Assembly: GCF_022828475.1 (NCBI RefSeq)
Contig: NZ_CP059557.1
Span: 4,139,470-4,203,469 of the forward strand
Source of the DNA: Saccharopolyspora gloriosae
Lineage (GTDB): Bacteria > Actinomycetota > Actinomycetes > Mycobacteriales > Pseudonocardiaceae
Length of the DNA: 64,000 nucleotides
Direction: 5' to 3'
In this document: positions 18,736 to 27,251 of the stretch, one piece after another
How the letters are laid out: each line of letters begins with the position of its first letter
How positions within the stretch are numbered: the first letter of the stretch is position 1
Translations under genes and position numbers: made by a program
The notes under the pieces: model-generated
Databases searched by the model: none
The model's input: only the letters and a program-made list of their open reading frames with translations
What the model was told of the DNA's origin: nothing

Positions 18736-18752
18736 AACGCAGCCCGACAGCG

Positions 18753-19652
18753 TCAAACCCGAACGAAGTTATCGACGACCGCACCGAAGCCGGATTCCTT
18801 CTCGACCAAGCCCCAGCTCACCATCCAGTCGTAGGTGCGCTCGAACTGGTCCTGCGGGTACGGCCTCGGCTCCACGAACCGCAGCCGGTCGAGGCGGAAG
18901 TCGTCGGTGGTGAGCTGCTCGATCTCCGCCGGGACCTCGCCGATCAGGTGGTGCAGGTACTGGCGCGGGTCCTCGTTGAGCTTGTGGACCGCCTTGACCA
19001 CGGCCCGGTTGATCGCCTCGTAGGTCTCCGCGGGCAGGTCGGGGCTCGCGATCTCCGAGCCCACGTAGTAGGCCTCGGCGAGCAGCCGGTAGCCCTGCTT
19101 CTCGGCCACCGAGATCCACGGCTCCATCAGCGCCACGGCCTCGATCTCCTTGTCCCGCAACGCTTCGAAGCGTTGTTGCGGGCCGCCGACGTGCACCACC
19201 TTGATCTCCTCGCGCGGCAGGAACCCTTCCAAGGTCTGCAGCGCGAGGTAGTGCGAGCCGTGGTGGAAGTTCACGCCGACCGCCTTGCCCGCGAGGTCCT
19301 GCGGGTGCACCGCGGGCGAGTCCGGGTGCACGTAGAGGCCCTGGCTGAGCACGGCCGCGCGCTTGCTCACCACTCGGCCGCCGACCTGCGTGTCGACCGA
19401 ACGCCGGATCTGGCCCCACTCGCAGGCGCGGTACAGCGTGGCCTCACCGCTCTCGAAGTGCGACTTGGTCGAGCCGAACGCGCTCAGCAGCTGGTGGTCC
19501 TCCAGGAATCCGACGCCCGCGCCCGCGTAACCCTTCGGGACGAACTCGACTTCCAGGCCTTCTTCCGCGTAGTAGCCCTCGTCCGCGGCGACAAGCTGCG
19601 GCAGCGAGAACACCAGCGACAACAGTTCCATCGTGACCTTGGCGTGCGCCAT
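18753..19652 (-). CDS. SsuA/NMT1-fold protein without a signal peptide (possible desulfinase)
   Basis: A 299-residue periplasmic-binding-protein-like fold of the NMT1/SsuA type: LVFSLPQLVAADEGYYAEEGLEVEF at the N-terminus, DLAGKAVGVNFHHGSHYLALQTL in the middle and EAVALMEPWISVAEKQGYR. A GGAGGA ribosome site seven bases ahead of the ATG fixes the start, and the protein begins directly with the first strand: no signal peptide or lipobox. It is therefore probably cytosolic. Signal-less members of this fold include DszB-type sulfinate desulfinases and THI5-type pyrimidine synthases. With two FMN monooxygenases and a sulfur leader nearby, a desulfinase-like enzyme is attractive; an orphan binding protein that lost its leader is the alternative. 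No permease gene is beside it. Confidence 0.75.
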   Translation of the reverse strand: MAHAKVTMELLSLVFSLPQLVAADEGYYAEEGLEVEFVPKGYAGAGVGFLEDHQLLSAFGSTKSHFESGEATLYRACEWGQIRRSVDTQVGGRVVSKRAAVLSQGLYVHPDSPAVHPQDLAGKAVGVNFHHGSHYLALQTLEGFLPREEIKVVHVGGPQQRFEALRDKEIEAVALMEPWISVAEKQGYRLLAEAYYVGSEIASPDLPAETYEAINRAVVKAVHKLNEDPRQYLHHLIGEVPAEIEQLTTDDFRLDRLRFVEPRPYPQDQFERTYDWMVSWGLVEKESGFGAVVDNFVRV

Positions 19653-19744
19653 GTCCGGTTCCTCCACTCGAGTTCGCCCGTGGCGGGCATCACGGGCCGC
19701 GGAAGTCGGCCGGACGTCGTGCGCGCAGGCCCGTCGCGCCGCAA

Positions 19745-20180
19745 AACCACCTGAAGATCGTGTCCGCGGCGTTCCGCAGCAGAGGCCCGTACTTCCTCAT
19801 CGCGCGGCCCGGCATCACCCGCATCGAGGACCTGCGCGGGCGCACCGTCGGCAACTCGGCGGCGGGAAGCAACCTGGACACCACGCTGCGCTACGTGCTG
19901 CGGGCGCACGGCCTCAACGCGGACCGCGACGTGACGCTGGTCAACAACGGGATCAACGAGCAGGCCTACGGCACGCTGAGCACCGGTCAGGTCGACGCCA
20001 CGATCATCCACCAGCCCTTCCCCGCGCTGGGCGAACTCGAAGGCGAGTCGGTCACGCTCGCTCGCGCCTGGGACTACCTGCCGCGCTACCACACCGGGGT
20101 GCTCATCGCGGGCGACGACGTGATCCGCGACCAGCCCGACGTGCTGCGCCGCGCGCTGCGCGCGTACTTCACTTCTTACA
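19745..20180 (+). pseudogene. Remnant of an ssuA-like binding-protein gene
   Basis: In frame with 19760, the translation KIVSAAFRSRGPYFLIARPG, then DLRGRTVGNSAAGSNLDTTL through RDQPDVLRRALRAYFTS, matches the middle and C-terminal half of sulfonate/nitrate-type binding proteins. The N-terminal third and the signal peptide are missing and no good start codon with a ribosome site is seen. At about 20175 the similarity stops and an ABC ATPase fragment follows in another frame. This looks like the left half of a deletion scar. Confidence 0.75.
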
Positions 20181-20585
20181 CCGTACGAGGACGCGTATCC
20201 GCACCACCTCTCCGGTGGGATGCGCCAGCGCGCCGGGATCGCGCGGGCGTTGACCGCCGATCCGGAGGTGCTGCTGATGGACGAACCCTTCGGCGCCGTC
20301 GACCACCTGACGCGAATCCGGTTGCAGCAGGACCTGTTGCGCATTCGCGCGCGGACCGGCAAGACCATCGTGTTCGTCACGCACGACGTCGGCGAGGCGG
20401 TGTACCTGGCCGATCGCGTGCTGCTGCTGGCCGCGCGCCCCGGACGGCTGTTCCGCACCTTCGACGTGGAGCTGCCGCGTCCGCGCGAACACGGCTCAAT
20501 GCCGTTGCTGCAACGGGAAAGCGACATCTACCGAGCACTGTCCGAATTGGAGCGGGAGGCCGAGCTGGCACCGACCACGCCGTGA
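20181..20585 (+). pseudogene. Remnant of an ssuB-like ABC ATPase gene
   Basis: In frame with 20220 the text reads PYEDAYPHHLSGGMRQRAGI, ARALTADPEVLLMDEPFGAVD and KTIVFVTHDVGEAVYLADRV, i.e. signature motif, Walker B, D-loop and switch histidine of an SsuB/TauB ATPase. The Walker A half is absent. The join to the binding-protein remnant shows that the end of ssuA, the whole permease gene and the first half of ssuB have been lost. The remaining frame from 20220 could be translated as 121 residues but would not bind ATP. Confidence 0.8.
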
Positions 20586-20603
20586 GCGCGGCCGGTGCCG
20601 GGA

Positions 20604-21080
20604 TCAGCCGATGTCCGGTGCCGGTCCCAGCGCGTTCAACGCGGCGACGATCGTCCGCTCCTCGTACCGGAAGTGGGCCTCCAACGCCGCCGACAGCCGG
20701 TCCAGTTCGGCGCGCACCTCGTCCGGGCGCCGGTCTCCGTCCACCAGGTCGCCGAGTTCCGCCTGCATCCGGTGCACCGCTCGGTGCTCCTCGGCGAGCT
20801 CGGCGAGCACCGGTGCGAGCGCGGGAAAACGCCGTGCCAGCACGGGAAACGCGCCACCGTCCTCGCCGGTGTGGTGCTCGGTGAGCGCCGAGCAGAACGT
20901 TCGGCAATGCGTGCGCAGCTGCTCGCCCCAGTCGGCCGCCGCGGCGTCGTGGTCCAGCCGATCGCGCAGCGCGGCGAGTTCGGCGCGCAGCCAGTCGTGG
21001 GCTTCCACCAGGAAATCGCCCATCCCGCGGGGCCGCTCCGGGATCGTCGAGGATTCGTGCTCGGCGTGGTCGTCGGTCAT
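20604..21080 (-). CDS. Hemerythrin HHE-domain protein
   Basis: A 158-residue four-helix protein with the HHE metal ligands spread as in hemerythrins: VEAHDWLRAEL, HCRTFCSALTEHHTGEDGG, LAEEHRAVHRMQAEL and AHFRYEERTIV. These residues would bind a non-haem di-iron centre. Roles in this family include oxygen or nitric-oxide sensing, iron handling and stress protection. The ATG at 21080 follows GGAAGG. It converges on the ssuB remnant and is separated by 300 bases from the SDR gene. Confidence 0.85.
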   Translation of the reverse strand: MTDDHAEHESSTIPERPRGMGDFLVEAHDWLRAELAALRDRLDHDAAAADWGEQLRTHCRTFCSALTEHHTGEDGGAFPVLARRFPALAPVLAELAEEHRAVHRMQAELGDLVDGDRRPDEVRAELDRLSAALEAHFRYEERTIVAALNALGPAPDIG

Positions 21081-21382
21081 GGATTCCTTCCCATCGATCC
21101 ATCGGACCGGGAGGGGCGGATTCCGCCGGAGGAGAGCGCGCGGATGCCGGGTCGAGCACGCGCTGGAGGGCATCGACCGCACCCCGGAACACGGGAGTGA
21201 CGACGATCGATGTGACGAGAAGACCCGGAACCGCACTGAGAACGGCGAATCGCGCGTCGCGCGCGTGCTCTCAGGGCCGCGTCGAACTCAAGCGGGAGCC
21301 ACTACCTCCAGGCGTTGTGCCCATCCGGGGCGCGGCAAGAGGCTACAACGCCACCGGAGCGCCCGGCAATCCACTCTCGCGA

Positions 21383-22222
21383 TCAGCTCAATTCGAGCAT
21401 CGCTTCGGTGGTGGCCCACAACTCTCGAGCCAGTTCCGGATCGCGCGCCTGCTTCGAGGTCGGCGCGTCGGCCCGCATCCGGTGGAAGTACCGGCCGTTG
21501 ACGCTCATCGGATCGTCCAGCGTCGCCAGGTGCACCAGGGGCGCGGCGCCCTGCTCGTTGCTCAGCAGCAGGTATCGGGCGAGCCACGTGTTGTACAGCA
21601 GCGACGCCGCTCCCCCTGCGTCGCGCCCGAAGCTGGAGCCGACCGCCCCGGGATGGAAGGCGACGGCGCTGATGCCGGTCTCGGGGGCGCGTCGGGCCAA
21701 CTCCCGCACGAACAGCACATCGGCGAGCTTCGCGGCGGCGTAAGCCAGGAACGGGGAGAACCGGCGGCGCGAGAAGTTCAAGTCCTCCAACGAGATCCGG
21801 CCGAACCGGTGCCCCATGCTGCTGGTCACGATCACCTGGGCGCGCGAGGCGCTGAGCCGCTCGCGCAGCAGGGCCTGCAACAGGAACGGGGCGAGGTAGT
21901 TGCTCTGCAGGGTGAGCTCGAAGCCGTCCTCGGTGACCCGCCGATCCGGGCCGACGCCGCCCGCGTTGTGCGCCAGCACGTCGATCACCGGGCACCGTTC
22001 CAGCAGCCGGTCCGCCAGCGATCGCACCTGCGCCAGCGAGGCGTAGTCCGCGACCAGCGGCTGCACGCCGAGTTCGTCGGCGACCACGCGGGTCTTGTCC
22101 GCGGAGCGGCCCACCGGGACGACGTCGGCTCCGCGGGCCGCGAGCTCGCGCGCGGCGGCGGCACCGACTCCGGCGCTGGCACCGGTGATCACCACGGTCT
22201 TGCCGGTCAGGTCCTGGGGCAT
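21383..22222 (-). CDS. SDR-family oxidoreductase
   Basis: A 279-residue short-chain dehydrogenase. The cofactor motif is TVVITGASAGVGAAAARELA (TGxxxGxG), the NAG motif is LAHNAGGVGP, the catalytic serine lies in VIVTSSMGHRFG and the YxxxK pair in AYAAAKLADVLF; FHPGAV is the usual PG turn. The arginine after the first strand-helix (VPVGRSADK) suggests NADP. Length and the late YFHRMRADAP region resemble retinol/WW-domain-type dehydrogenases, though the substrate is unknown. It is 25 bases downstream of the MerR regulator and most likely co-transcribed with it. Confidence 0.9.
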   Translation of the reverse strand: MPQDLTGKTVVITGASAGVGAAAARELAARGADVVPVGRSADKTRVVADELGVQPLVADYASLAQVRSLADRLLERCPVIDVLAHNAGGVGPDRRVTEDGFELTLQSNYLAPFLLQALLRERLSASRAQVIVTSSMGHRFGRISLEDLNFSRRRFSPFLAYAAAKLADVLFVRELARRAPETGISAVAFHPGAVGSSFGRDAGGAASLLYNTWLARYLLLSNEQGAAPLVHLATLDDPMSVNGRYFHRMRADAPTSKQARDPELARELWATTEAMLELS

Positions 22223-22247
22223 CGATCCTCCTGCGCGGACGCTTCGT

Positions 22248-22622
22248 TCACATCGGGTGGCAGCGGGTTCCCGTTGCCGTTGCCGTGTGAGCCTGACAGA
22301 TCACCGCGTCGAGTCGATCACGAGTGGCGACCAGCTCGTCGATCTGCCCGTCGATCCGATCCCGCTCGACGGCGAGCTTGCCCAGCAGGTCCGGGTCGAC
22401 CTCGCCCGTCTCCACGCACGGCAGCAGGCTCACGATCGTCCTGCTGGGCAGTCCCGCGCCGTAGAGCTGCTGGATCAGCTCGACCCGGCCCACCGCGGAC
22501 TCCGGGTAGGTGCGCTGCCCTCCCGAACTGCGTTCGGAGCGCAGCAGGTGCTGCTCCTCGTAATACCGCAGGGCGCGCACGCTCACCCCGGCCTTCGTCG
22601 CGAGCTCACCGATCCGCATCAA
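22248..22622 (-). CDS. MerR-family transcriptional regulator
   Basis: A 124-residue regulator with the MerR winged helix MRIGELATKAGVSVRALRYYEEQHLL at the N-terminus, followed by SERSSGGQRTYPESAVGRVELIQQLYGAGLPSRTI, and a dimerising coiled coil to the end. It carries no cysteine cluster of the metal-sensing type; the C-terminal part is short, so the signal may be a small organic compound or oxidative stress. It is divergent from the Old Yellow Enzyme gene, and a palindrome with a 19-bp promoter spacer lies in between. Confidence 0.92.
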   Translation of the reverse strand: MMRIGELATKAGVSVRALRYYEEQHLLRSERSSGGQRTYPESAVGRVELIQQLYGAGLPSRTIVSLLPCVETGEVDPDLLGKLAVERDRIDGQIDELVATRDRLDAVICQAHTATATGTRCHPM

Positions 22623-22653
22623 GCCTCCCGCGAGTTATCCAGACCACATTACT

Positions 22654-22684
22654 TGCCTCTGACGTCAACGTCAGGTTTTAGGCT
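22654..22684 (+). promoter_or_regulatory. MerR-type promoter and operator for the OYE gene
   Basis: TTGCCT (22654-22659) and TAGGCT (22679-22684) are separated by 19 bases, the long spacer characteristic of MerR-controlled promoters. The palindrome CTGACGTCAACGTCAG (22659-22674) fills the spacer. It most likely binds the MerR protein encoded divergently at 22248-22622. Confidence 0.75.
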
Positions 22685-22726
22685 AGCGCAAGCACATCGC
22701 ACGACACCATGCCGCAAGGAGTCCTC

Positions 22727-23848
22727 GTGTCCAGCACCAACCCCGCCGACCGCGCAGCTCAGACGCTGTCCCGCCCGTTCACGCTGGGCGGGGTCACCGT
22801 GCCGAACCGCATCGCCATGGCCCCGATGACGCGCGAGTTCTCGCCCGGCGGAGTGCCCGGTGCCGACGTCGCGGACTACTACTCGCGGCGCGCGGCCGCG
22901 GGGACCGGCCTGATCATCACCGAGGGCACCTACGTCGATCACGACTCCGCCGGACTCAGCGACCGAGTCCCGCGCTTCCACGGCGAGGACGCGCTCGCGG
23001 GCTGGAAGAACGTGGTCACCGAGGTGCACCGGGCGGGCGGCAAGATCATGCCGCAGATCTGGCACGTCGGCATGGCCCGCACCGCCGGGGCACCGCCGTT
23101 CCCCGACGCCCCGCCGATGGGACCGTCCGGGCTGAGCCTCGAAGGCGCCGAGACCGGACACGCGATGACCCAGGCCGACCTGGACGCGGTGATCGAGGCG
23201 TTCGCCAAGGCCGCCGCCGACGCCGAACGCCTCGGCTTCGACGGCGTGGAGCTGCACGGCGCGCACGGCTACCTGATCGACCAGTTCCTCTGGGAGGGCA
23301 CCAACCGCCGCACCGACGGCTACGGCGGCGACCCGGTGTCCCGGGTGCGTTTCGCCGCCGAGATCGTCGCCGCCGTGCGCCGGTCGGTCGCCCCGGACTT
23401 CCCCATCGTGTTCCGCACCTCGCAGTGGAAGATGTCGCACTACAAGGCGAAGCTCGCCGAAACCCCGCACGAGCTGGAGGCGATCCTGAGCCCGCTCGTG
23501 GCTGCGGGCGTCGACTCGTTCCACTCCTCCACCCGGCGCTACTGGCTGCCCGAGTTCGAGGGCTCCGAGCTCAACCTGGCCGGGTGGACGAAGAAGCTCA
23601 CCGGCAAGCCCACCATCACCGTCGGCTCGGTGGGGCTCGACGAGGAGTTCCTCAAGTCCTTCAGCGGCCAGACCTCCGAGGTCACGGGCATCGACGCCCT
23701 GCTGGACCGACTGGAGCGCGACGAGTTCGACCTGGTCGCCGTGGGCCGCGCCTTGCTCGCCGACCCCGAGTGGGCGGCGAAGGTCCTCACCGGCCGCCAC
23801 GACGACCTGATCCCGTTCACCTCCGACCAGCTCACCACCCTCCACTGA
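22727..23848 (+). CDS. NADH:flavin oxidoreductase (Old Yellow Enzyme family)
   Basis: A 373-residue FMN TIM-barrel ene-reductase. The GTG at 22727 is favoured over the ATG at 22709 because AAGGAG lies six bases ahead. Family features are VPNRIAMAPMTREFSPGGVP near the start, PQIWHVG, AAADAERLGFDGVELHGAHGYLIDQFLW with the active-site HGAH pair, and the C-terminal FDLVAVGRALLADPEWAAKV phosphate-binding segment. It reduces activated double bonds with NAD(P)H; the substrate is unknown. It faces the MerR-SDR pair, so both enzymes probably answer to the same MerR regulator. Confidence 0.9.
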   Translation: MSSTNPADRAAQTLSRPFTLGGVTVPNRIAMAPMTREFSPGGVPGADVADYYSRRAAAGTGLIITEGTYVDHDSAGLSDRVPRFHGEDALAGWKNVVTEVHRAGGKIMPQIWHVGMARTAGAPPFPDAPPMGPSGLSLEGAETGHAMTQADLDAVIEAFAKAAADAERLGFDGVELHGAHGYLIDQFLWEGTNRRTDGYGGDPVSRVRFAAEIVAAVRRSVAPDFPIVFRTSQWKMSHYKAKLAETPHELEAILSPLVAAGVDSFHSSTRRYWLPEFEGSELNLAGWTKKLTGKPTITVGSVGLDEEFLKSFSGQTSEVTGIDALLDRLERDEFDLVAVGRALLADPEWAAKVLTGRHDDLIPFTSDQLTTLH

Positions 23849-23858
23849 CCCGATCCAG

Positions 23859-23904
23859 GTGAACGGCCCCGTTGCCCGCAAGATCGGTCAACGGGACCGT
23901 TCAC
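23859..23904. terminator. Hairpin between convergent OYE and molybdenum-hydroxylase genes
   Basis: GTGAACGGCCCCGTTG (23859-23874) pairs with CAACGGGACCGTTCAC (23889-23904) with one mismatch and a 14-base loop. It starts 10 bases after the OYE stop and lies before the end of the converging gene, so a bidirectional terminator is likely. The flanking GCGAAGGTGGCATC is also found beside the hairpin at 41102. Confidence 0.7.
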
Positions 23905-23978
23905 TCGAAATCAGCGATGGATCCGATGGTCCCCTTTGACCGGCGGGCGAAGGTGGCATCGACCTCGGGACCGGTCGC

Positions 23979-26258
23979 TCACAAGAGGTCGTCGAGGGTC
24001 ATCGGCAAGGAGCGGAGGCGTTTGCCGGTGGCGTGGTAGATGGCGTTCGCGATGGCGGGCGGGAGACCGGTGAGACCGACTTCGCCGACGCCCTTCACGC
24101 CGACCGGGTTGAAGCGGTCCGGGGCGCCGACGAAGGCGACCTCGTGGTCGGGCACGTCGCCGTTGACGGGAATCAGGTAGTCGGCGAACGTCGCGTTGGT
24201 GATCCGCCCGGTGCCGGGGTCGGTGGCGGTGTCCTCGAACAACGCCATGCCGATGCCGCCGACGGCACCGCCGATGATCTGGCTGCGGGCGGTCTTCTCG
24301 TTGAGGATCCGGCCGCCGTCGATGGCGGACACGATTCGCGTCACCCGGATCGTTGCGAGCTCCGCGTCGACCCGCACCTCCACGAACTGCGCCCCGAACG
24401 CCCCCGCACGGGCCAGGCCTCCGGCGTCGTGGCTCGTCGGGTCGAACGCGCCGTCTCCCGACAGATCACCCCTGCCGTGGCGGGCGAGCATCGCCGCGTA
24501 GGTCTCTCCCCTGGCCGCATCGTCGATGAGGTGCAGCCTGCCGTCGGTGGCGGTGAGCTGATCGAGCCGCGCACCGCGCAGCGGTGCGGCCGGATCATCG
24601 GCGACGAGGTCCAGGAATCCCTGCCACAGCCGGAGAATCGCCGTGTCCACGGCGGCCCCGAGCGAACCGGTGAGCCCGGAACCGCCTGCCAGCGGAGCCG
24701 CCGGGAGCCGCGAGTCGCCGATCTCGAACCCCACCGCACCGACCTCCACCCCGAGGCGGCCCGCGGCGAGCTGGGTGATGACGGTGCGGGAACCGGTACC
24801 GATCTCGGCGGTGGAGCTGCGCACCACGGCGGTGCCGTCCGCGAGCACCGTCACCGACGCCTCGCACGGCAACCCGAAGAACGGGAAGCACGCGGTGGCC
24901 ACGCCGTAGCCGATGAGTTCGTCGCCTTCGCGCAGCGTCGCGGGCTCGGCGGGCCGGCGGGACCAGCCGAACAGTTCAGCGCCACGCCGGTAGCACTCGG
25001 GCAGCGCGTTGCTGGACCACGGCAGCCCGCTGTCCTGGTCGATGTCCGCGAAGTTGCGCAGCCGCAGTTCGATCGGGTCGATGCCGACCTGGTAGGACAA
25101 CTCGTCGATGGCCGATTCCAGCGCGAAGTTGCCCTGGGCCTCCCCCGGCGCTCGCATCGAGCACGGCCCGGGGATGGTCAGCCGCACCTGCTCGTCGCGG
25201 GTGGTGACGTTGGCGCACCGGTAGCGGACCGCCGTCCCGCTGGTGACGGGGTCGACGTTGTCGTCGTCCACGGCGGCGGTCTGCGTCGAACGGTGGTCGA
25301 TCGCGCGCAGCGTCCCGTCCCGGTCCATGCCGATCCGCAGCCGTTGCACCGTGCCGGTGCGGTGCCCGACGCCGGTGAACATCTGCGGCCGGGTCAGCAC
25401 CAGCCGCACCGGCAGGTTCACCTCGCGCGCCGCGAGCGCGGCCAGGTGCACGTGCGGCCAGGTCCGCAGGGCCGAGCCGAAGCCGCCGCCGACGAACGGC
25501 GCGAACACCGTGACGTCGGCCGCGGGCAGCTCGAACGCCGCGGCGATGGACTCCCGCATCGAGCTGGGTCCTTGGCTGTTGCTGTGCACGGTGAGCCGCG
25601 GCCCGTCCCAGACGGCGACCGCGCTGAACAGGCCCATCGGGTTGTGCGTGTTCGCGGGCGTGGTGAAGGTGGCGTCGTAGCGCACTTCGGAGCTCGCCAG
25701 CGCGCCGGGCACGTCACCTCGGACGACGTCGGTGCCCGCCGGTGCGCGCGGCGCCCGCGGGTCGTCGATCGCCACCACCGGGGAGCGCACCTCGTAGTCC
25801 ACCTCGATCAGCGAGGCCGCCTCCGCCGCCTGCTGCGGGGTTCGCGCGACGACCACGGCGAGGTAGTGCCCGTGGTGGTCGACCACATCGCCCTGCAACG
25901 GCGCGGGCGGCTCACCGGGCGGCCGCTGGATCTTCGGCGCGTTCAGATGGGTGAGCACCGCGAGCACGCCGGGCGCCGATTCGGCACGGGCCACGTCGAT
26001 GCCGGTGATGCGCCCGGAGGCGATGGTGGAGCAGGCCAGCGCGGCGTGCGCCATGCCCGGTTCGGTCACGTCGTTCGGGTAGTCGGCGCTGCCGCTGACC
26101 TTGTGCAGGCCGTCGACCCGGTTCAGTCCGGCGCCGACCAGTGCGGGCACCTCACGAGCCTGCGCCGCGGCGGTGCGGGCCGGGCCGGTGGCGGGCAGCA
26201 GTCCGGCGCCGGCCACGAGCACGCCCGCGCGCAGCGCGGAACGGCGGGAGAATTCCAT
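23979..26258 (-). CDS. Xanthine-dehydrogenase-family molybdopterin subunit with Tat signal
   Basis: The 759-residue large subunit of a molybdenum hydroxylase. The N-terminus MEFSRRSALRAGVLVAGAGL is a Tat-type signal (two arginines, hydrophobic stretch, Ala-rich cleavage region), which points to export of the folded enzyme. The domain order is the usual one: small aldehyde-oxidase/XDH a/b hammerhead (NRVDGLHKVSGSADYPND) then the Mo-cofactor domain with FVGGGFGSALRTWP, CSMRAPGEAQGNFALESAID and TAEIGTGSRTVITQLAA, and near the end KGVGEVGLTGLPPAIANAI, where the catalytic base glutamate lies. Last gene of an FeS-FAD-Mo operon. It may oxidise an aldehyde or aromatic N-heterocycle outside the membrane; YagTSR-like enzymes are the closest known arrangement. 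Confidence 0.9.
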   Translation of the reverse strand: MEFSRRSALRAGVLVAGAGLLPATGPARTAAAQAREVPALVGAGLNRVDGLHKVSGSADYPNDVTEPGMAHAALACSTIASGRITGIDVARAESAPGVLAVLTHLNAPKIQRPPGEPPAPLQGDVVDHHGHYLAVVVARTPQQAAEAASLIEVDYEVRSPVVAIDDPRAPRAPAGTDVVRGDVPGALASSEVRYDATFTTPANTHNPMGLFSAVAVWDGPRLTVHSNSQGPSSMRESIAAAFELPAADVTVFAPFVGGGFGSALRTWPHVHLAALAAREVNLPVRLVLTRPQMFTGVGHRTGTVQRLRIGMDRDGTLRAIDHRSTQTAAVDDDNVDPVTSGTAVRYRCANVTTRDEQVRLTIPGPCSMRAPGEAQGNFALESAIDELSYQVGIDPIELRLRNFADIDQDSGLPWSSNALPECYRRGAELFGWSRRPAEPATLREGDELIGYGVATACFPFFGLPCEASVTVLADGTAVVRSSTAEIGTGSRTVITQLAAGRLGVEVGAVGFEIGDSRLPAAPLAGGSGLTGSLGAAVDTAILRLWQGFLDLVADDPAAPLRGARLDQLTATDGRLHLIDDAARGETYAAMLARHGRGDLSGDGAFDPTSHDAGGLARAGAFGAQFVEVRVDAELATIRVTRIVSAIDGGRILNEKTARSQIIGGAVGGIGMALFEDTATDPGTGRITNATFADYLIPVNGDVPDHEVAFVGAPDRFNPVGVKGVGEVGLTGLPPAIANAIYHATGKRLRSLPMTLDDLL

Positions 26259-26270
26259 CCGGTTCCCTTT

Positions 26271-27251
26271 CTAGCTCGTCGCCGTGCGCAGCGCGCGGAC
26301 CAGGGTGCGTCGGGCCAGCTCCACCTTGAACTCGGTGCCCTCCACGGTGAACGGGTCCTGGACGGCCAGCTCCGCCGCCGCCGCGAAGGACTCCACAGTG
26401 GACGGTCGCCCGAGCAGCGCGCGTTCCGCCTCGCTCGCGCGCCAGGGCACGGTGCCGACGCCGCCGAGCGCGATGCGCGCCTCCCGCACGACGCCGTCCG
26501 CCACCCGCACGGCCACCGCAGCCGAGGTCAGCGCGAACTCGTAGGAGGCGCGGTCACGCACCTTCAGGTACCCGGAGCGCACGCCCGCGGCGGGCAACGG
26601 CAGGTCCACGCCGGTGATCAACTCGTCGTGGCCGAGCACGTTCTCCACGTCCGGGCTCGCGCCCGGCACCCGGTAGAACTCGGTGAGCGGAACCGACCGC
26701 GTCCCCGCCGAGCCCTGCACCAGCACCACCGCGTCCAGCGCGGTCAACGCCACCGCCAGGTCCGAGCCGTGCACCGCGATGCAGTCCGCGCTCGCCCCGA
26801 GGATCGCGTGCATCCGCGCTCCGCCGGTCACCGCGGCGCATCCGCTGCCGGGCGTCCGCTTGTTGCAGGCCGCCACCGACGGGTCCCGGAAGTACCGGCA
26901 TCTGGTGCGCTGCAACAGGTTTCCGCCGATGGTCGCCATGTTCCGCAACTGCGGGGAGGCGCTGGCCAGCAGCGCCTCGGACACCACGGGCGCCCGTTCG
27001 ACGACGAGCGGGTCGGCCGCGAGCTCGGCCATGGTGCTCATCGCGCCGACGCGCAGCGTCTCGCCGTCCCGGCTGATCCCGCGCAGCGGCAACCGGGTCA
27101 CGTCGACGACGGTGCGCGGGGCGAGCACCCCGTCCTTCATCAGGTCCAGCTGGGTGGTGCCGCCCGCGAGGAAGCACGCTTCCGGATCCGCCTCGACCGC
27201 GGCCACCGCTTCGGCGACGTTTCCGGGGCGCAGGTACTGGAACTCACGCAT
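26271..27251 (-). CDS. Molybdenum-hydroxylase FAD-binding subunit
   Basis: A 326-residue FAD subunit of the CO-dehydrogenase-M/XDH type. Seen features are REFQYLRPGNVAEAVAAVEAD, the first FAD loop AGGTTQLDLMKDGVLAP, and the second TIGGNLLQRTRCRYFRDPS, followed by the usual C-terminal domain with ARIALGGVGTVPWRASEAE. The TRCRYFRDP...CNKRTPGSGC stretch with several cysteines is typical of YagS-type subunits that may hold an extra FeS cluster. The start overlaps the end of the 2Fe-2S gene by eight bases; the large-subunit gene begins 12 bases further on. Confidence 0.92.
   Translation of the reverse strand: MREFQYLRPGNVAEAVAAVEADPEACFLAGGTTQLDLMKDGVLAPRTVVDVTRLPLRGISRDGETLRVGAMSTMAELAADPLVVERAPVVSEALLASASPQLRNMATIGGNLLQRTRCRYFRDPSVAACNKRTPGSGCAAVTGGARMHAILGASADCIAVHGSDLAVALTALDAVVLVQGSAGTRSVPLTEFYRVPGASPDVENVLGHDELITGVDLPLPAAGVRSGYLKVRDRASYEFALTSAAVAVRVADGVVREARIALGGVGTVPWRASEAERALLGRPSTVESFAAAAELAVQDPFTVEGTEFKVELARRTLVRALRTATS

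Larger units (their letters stand above)
18419..18752. other. Intergenic region made of repeats
   Basis: Nearly all of this 334-base gap is repetitive: three 44-bp tandem units at 18461-18592 and one 85-base hairpin at 18632-18716. No coding gene is recognised. Short frames that run through the tandem units are period artefacts. Confidence 0.7.

Noticed and set aside
21311-21352. GGCGTTGT/ACAACGCC inverted repeat after the SDR gene as a terminator
   Set aside because: Only eight pairs around a 26-base loop; too weak to call.
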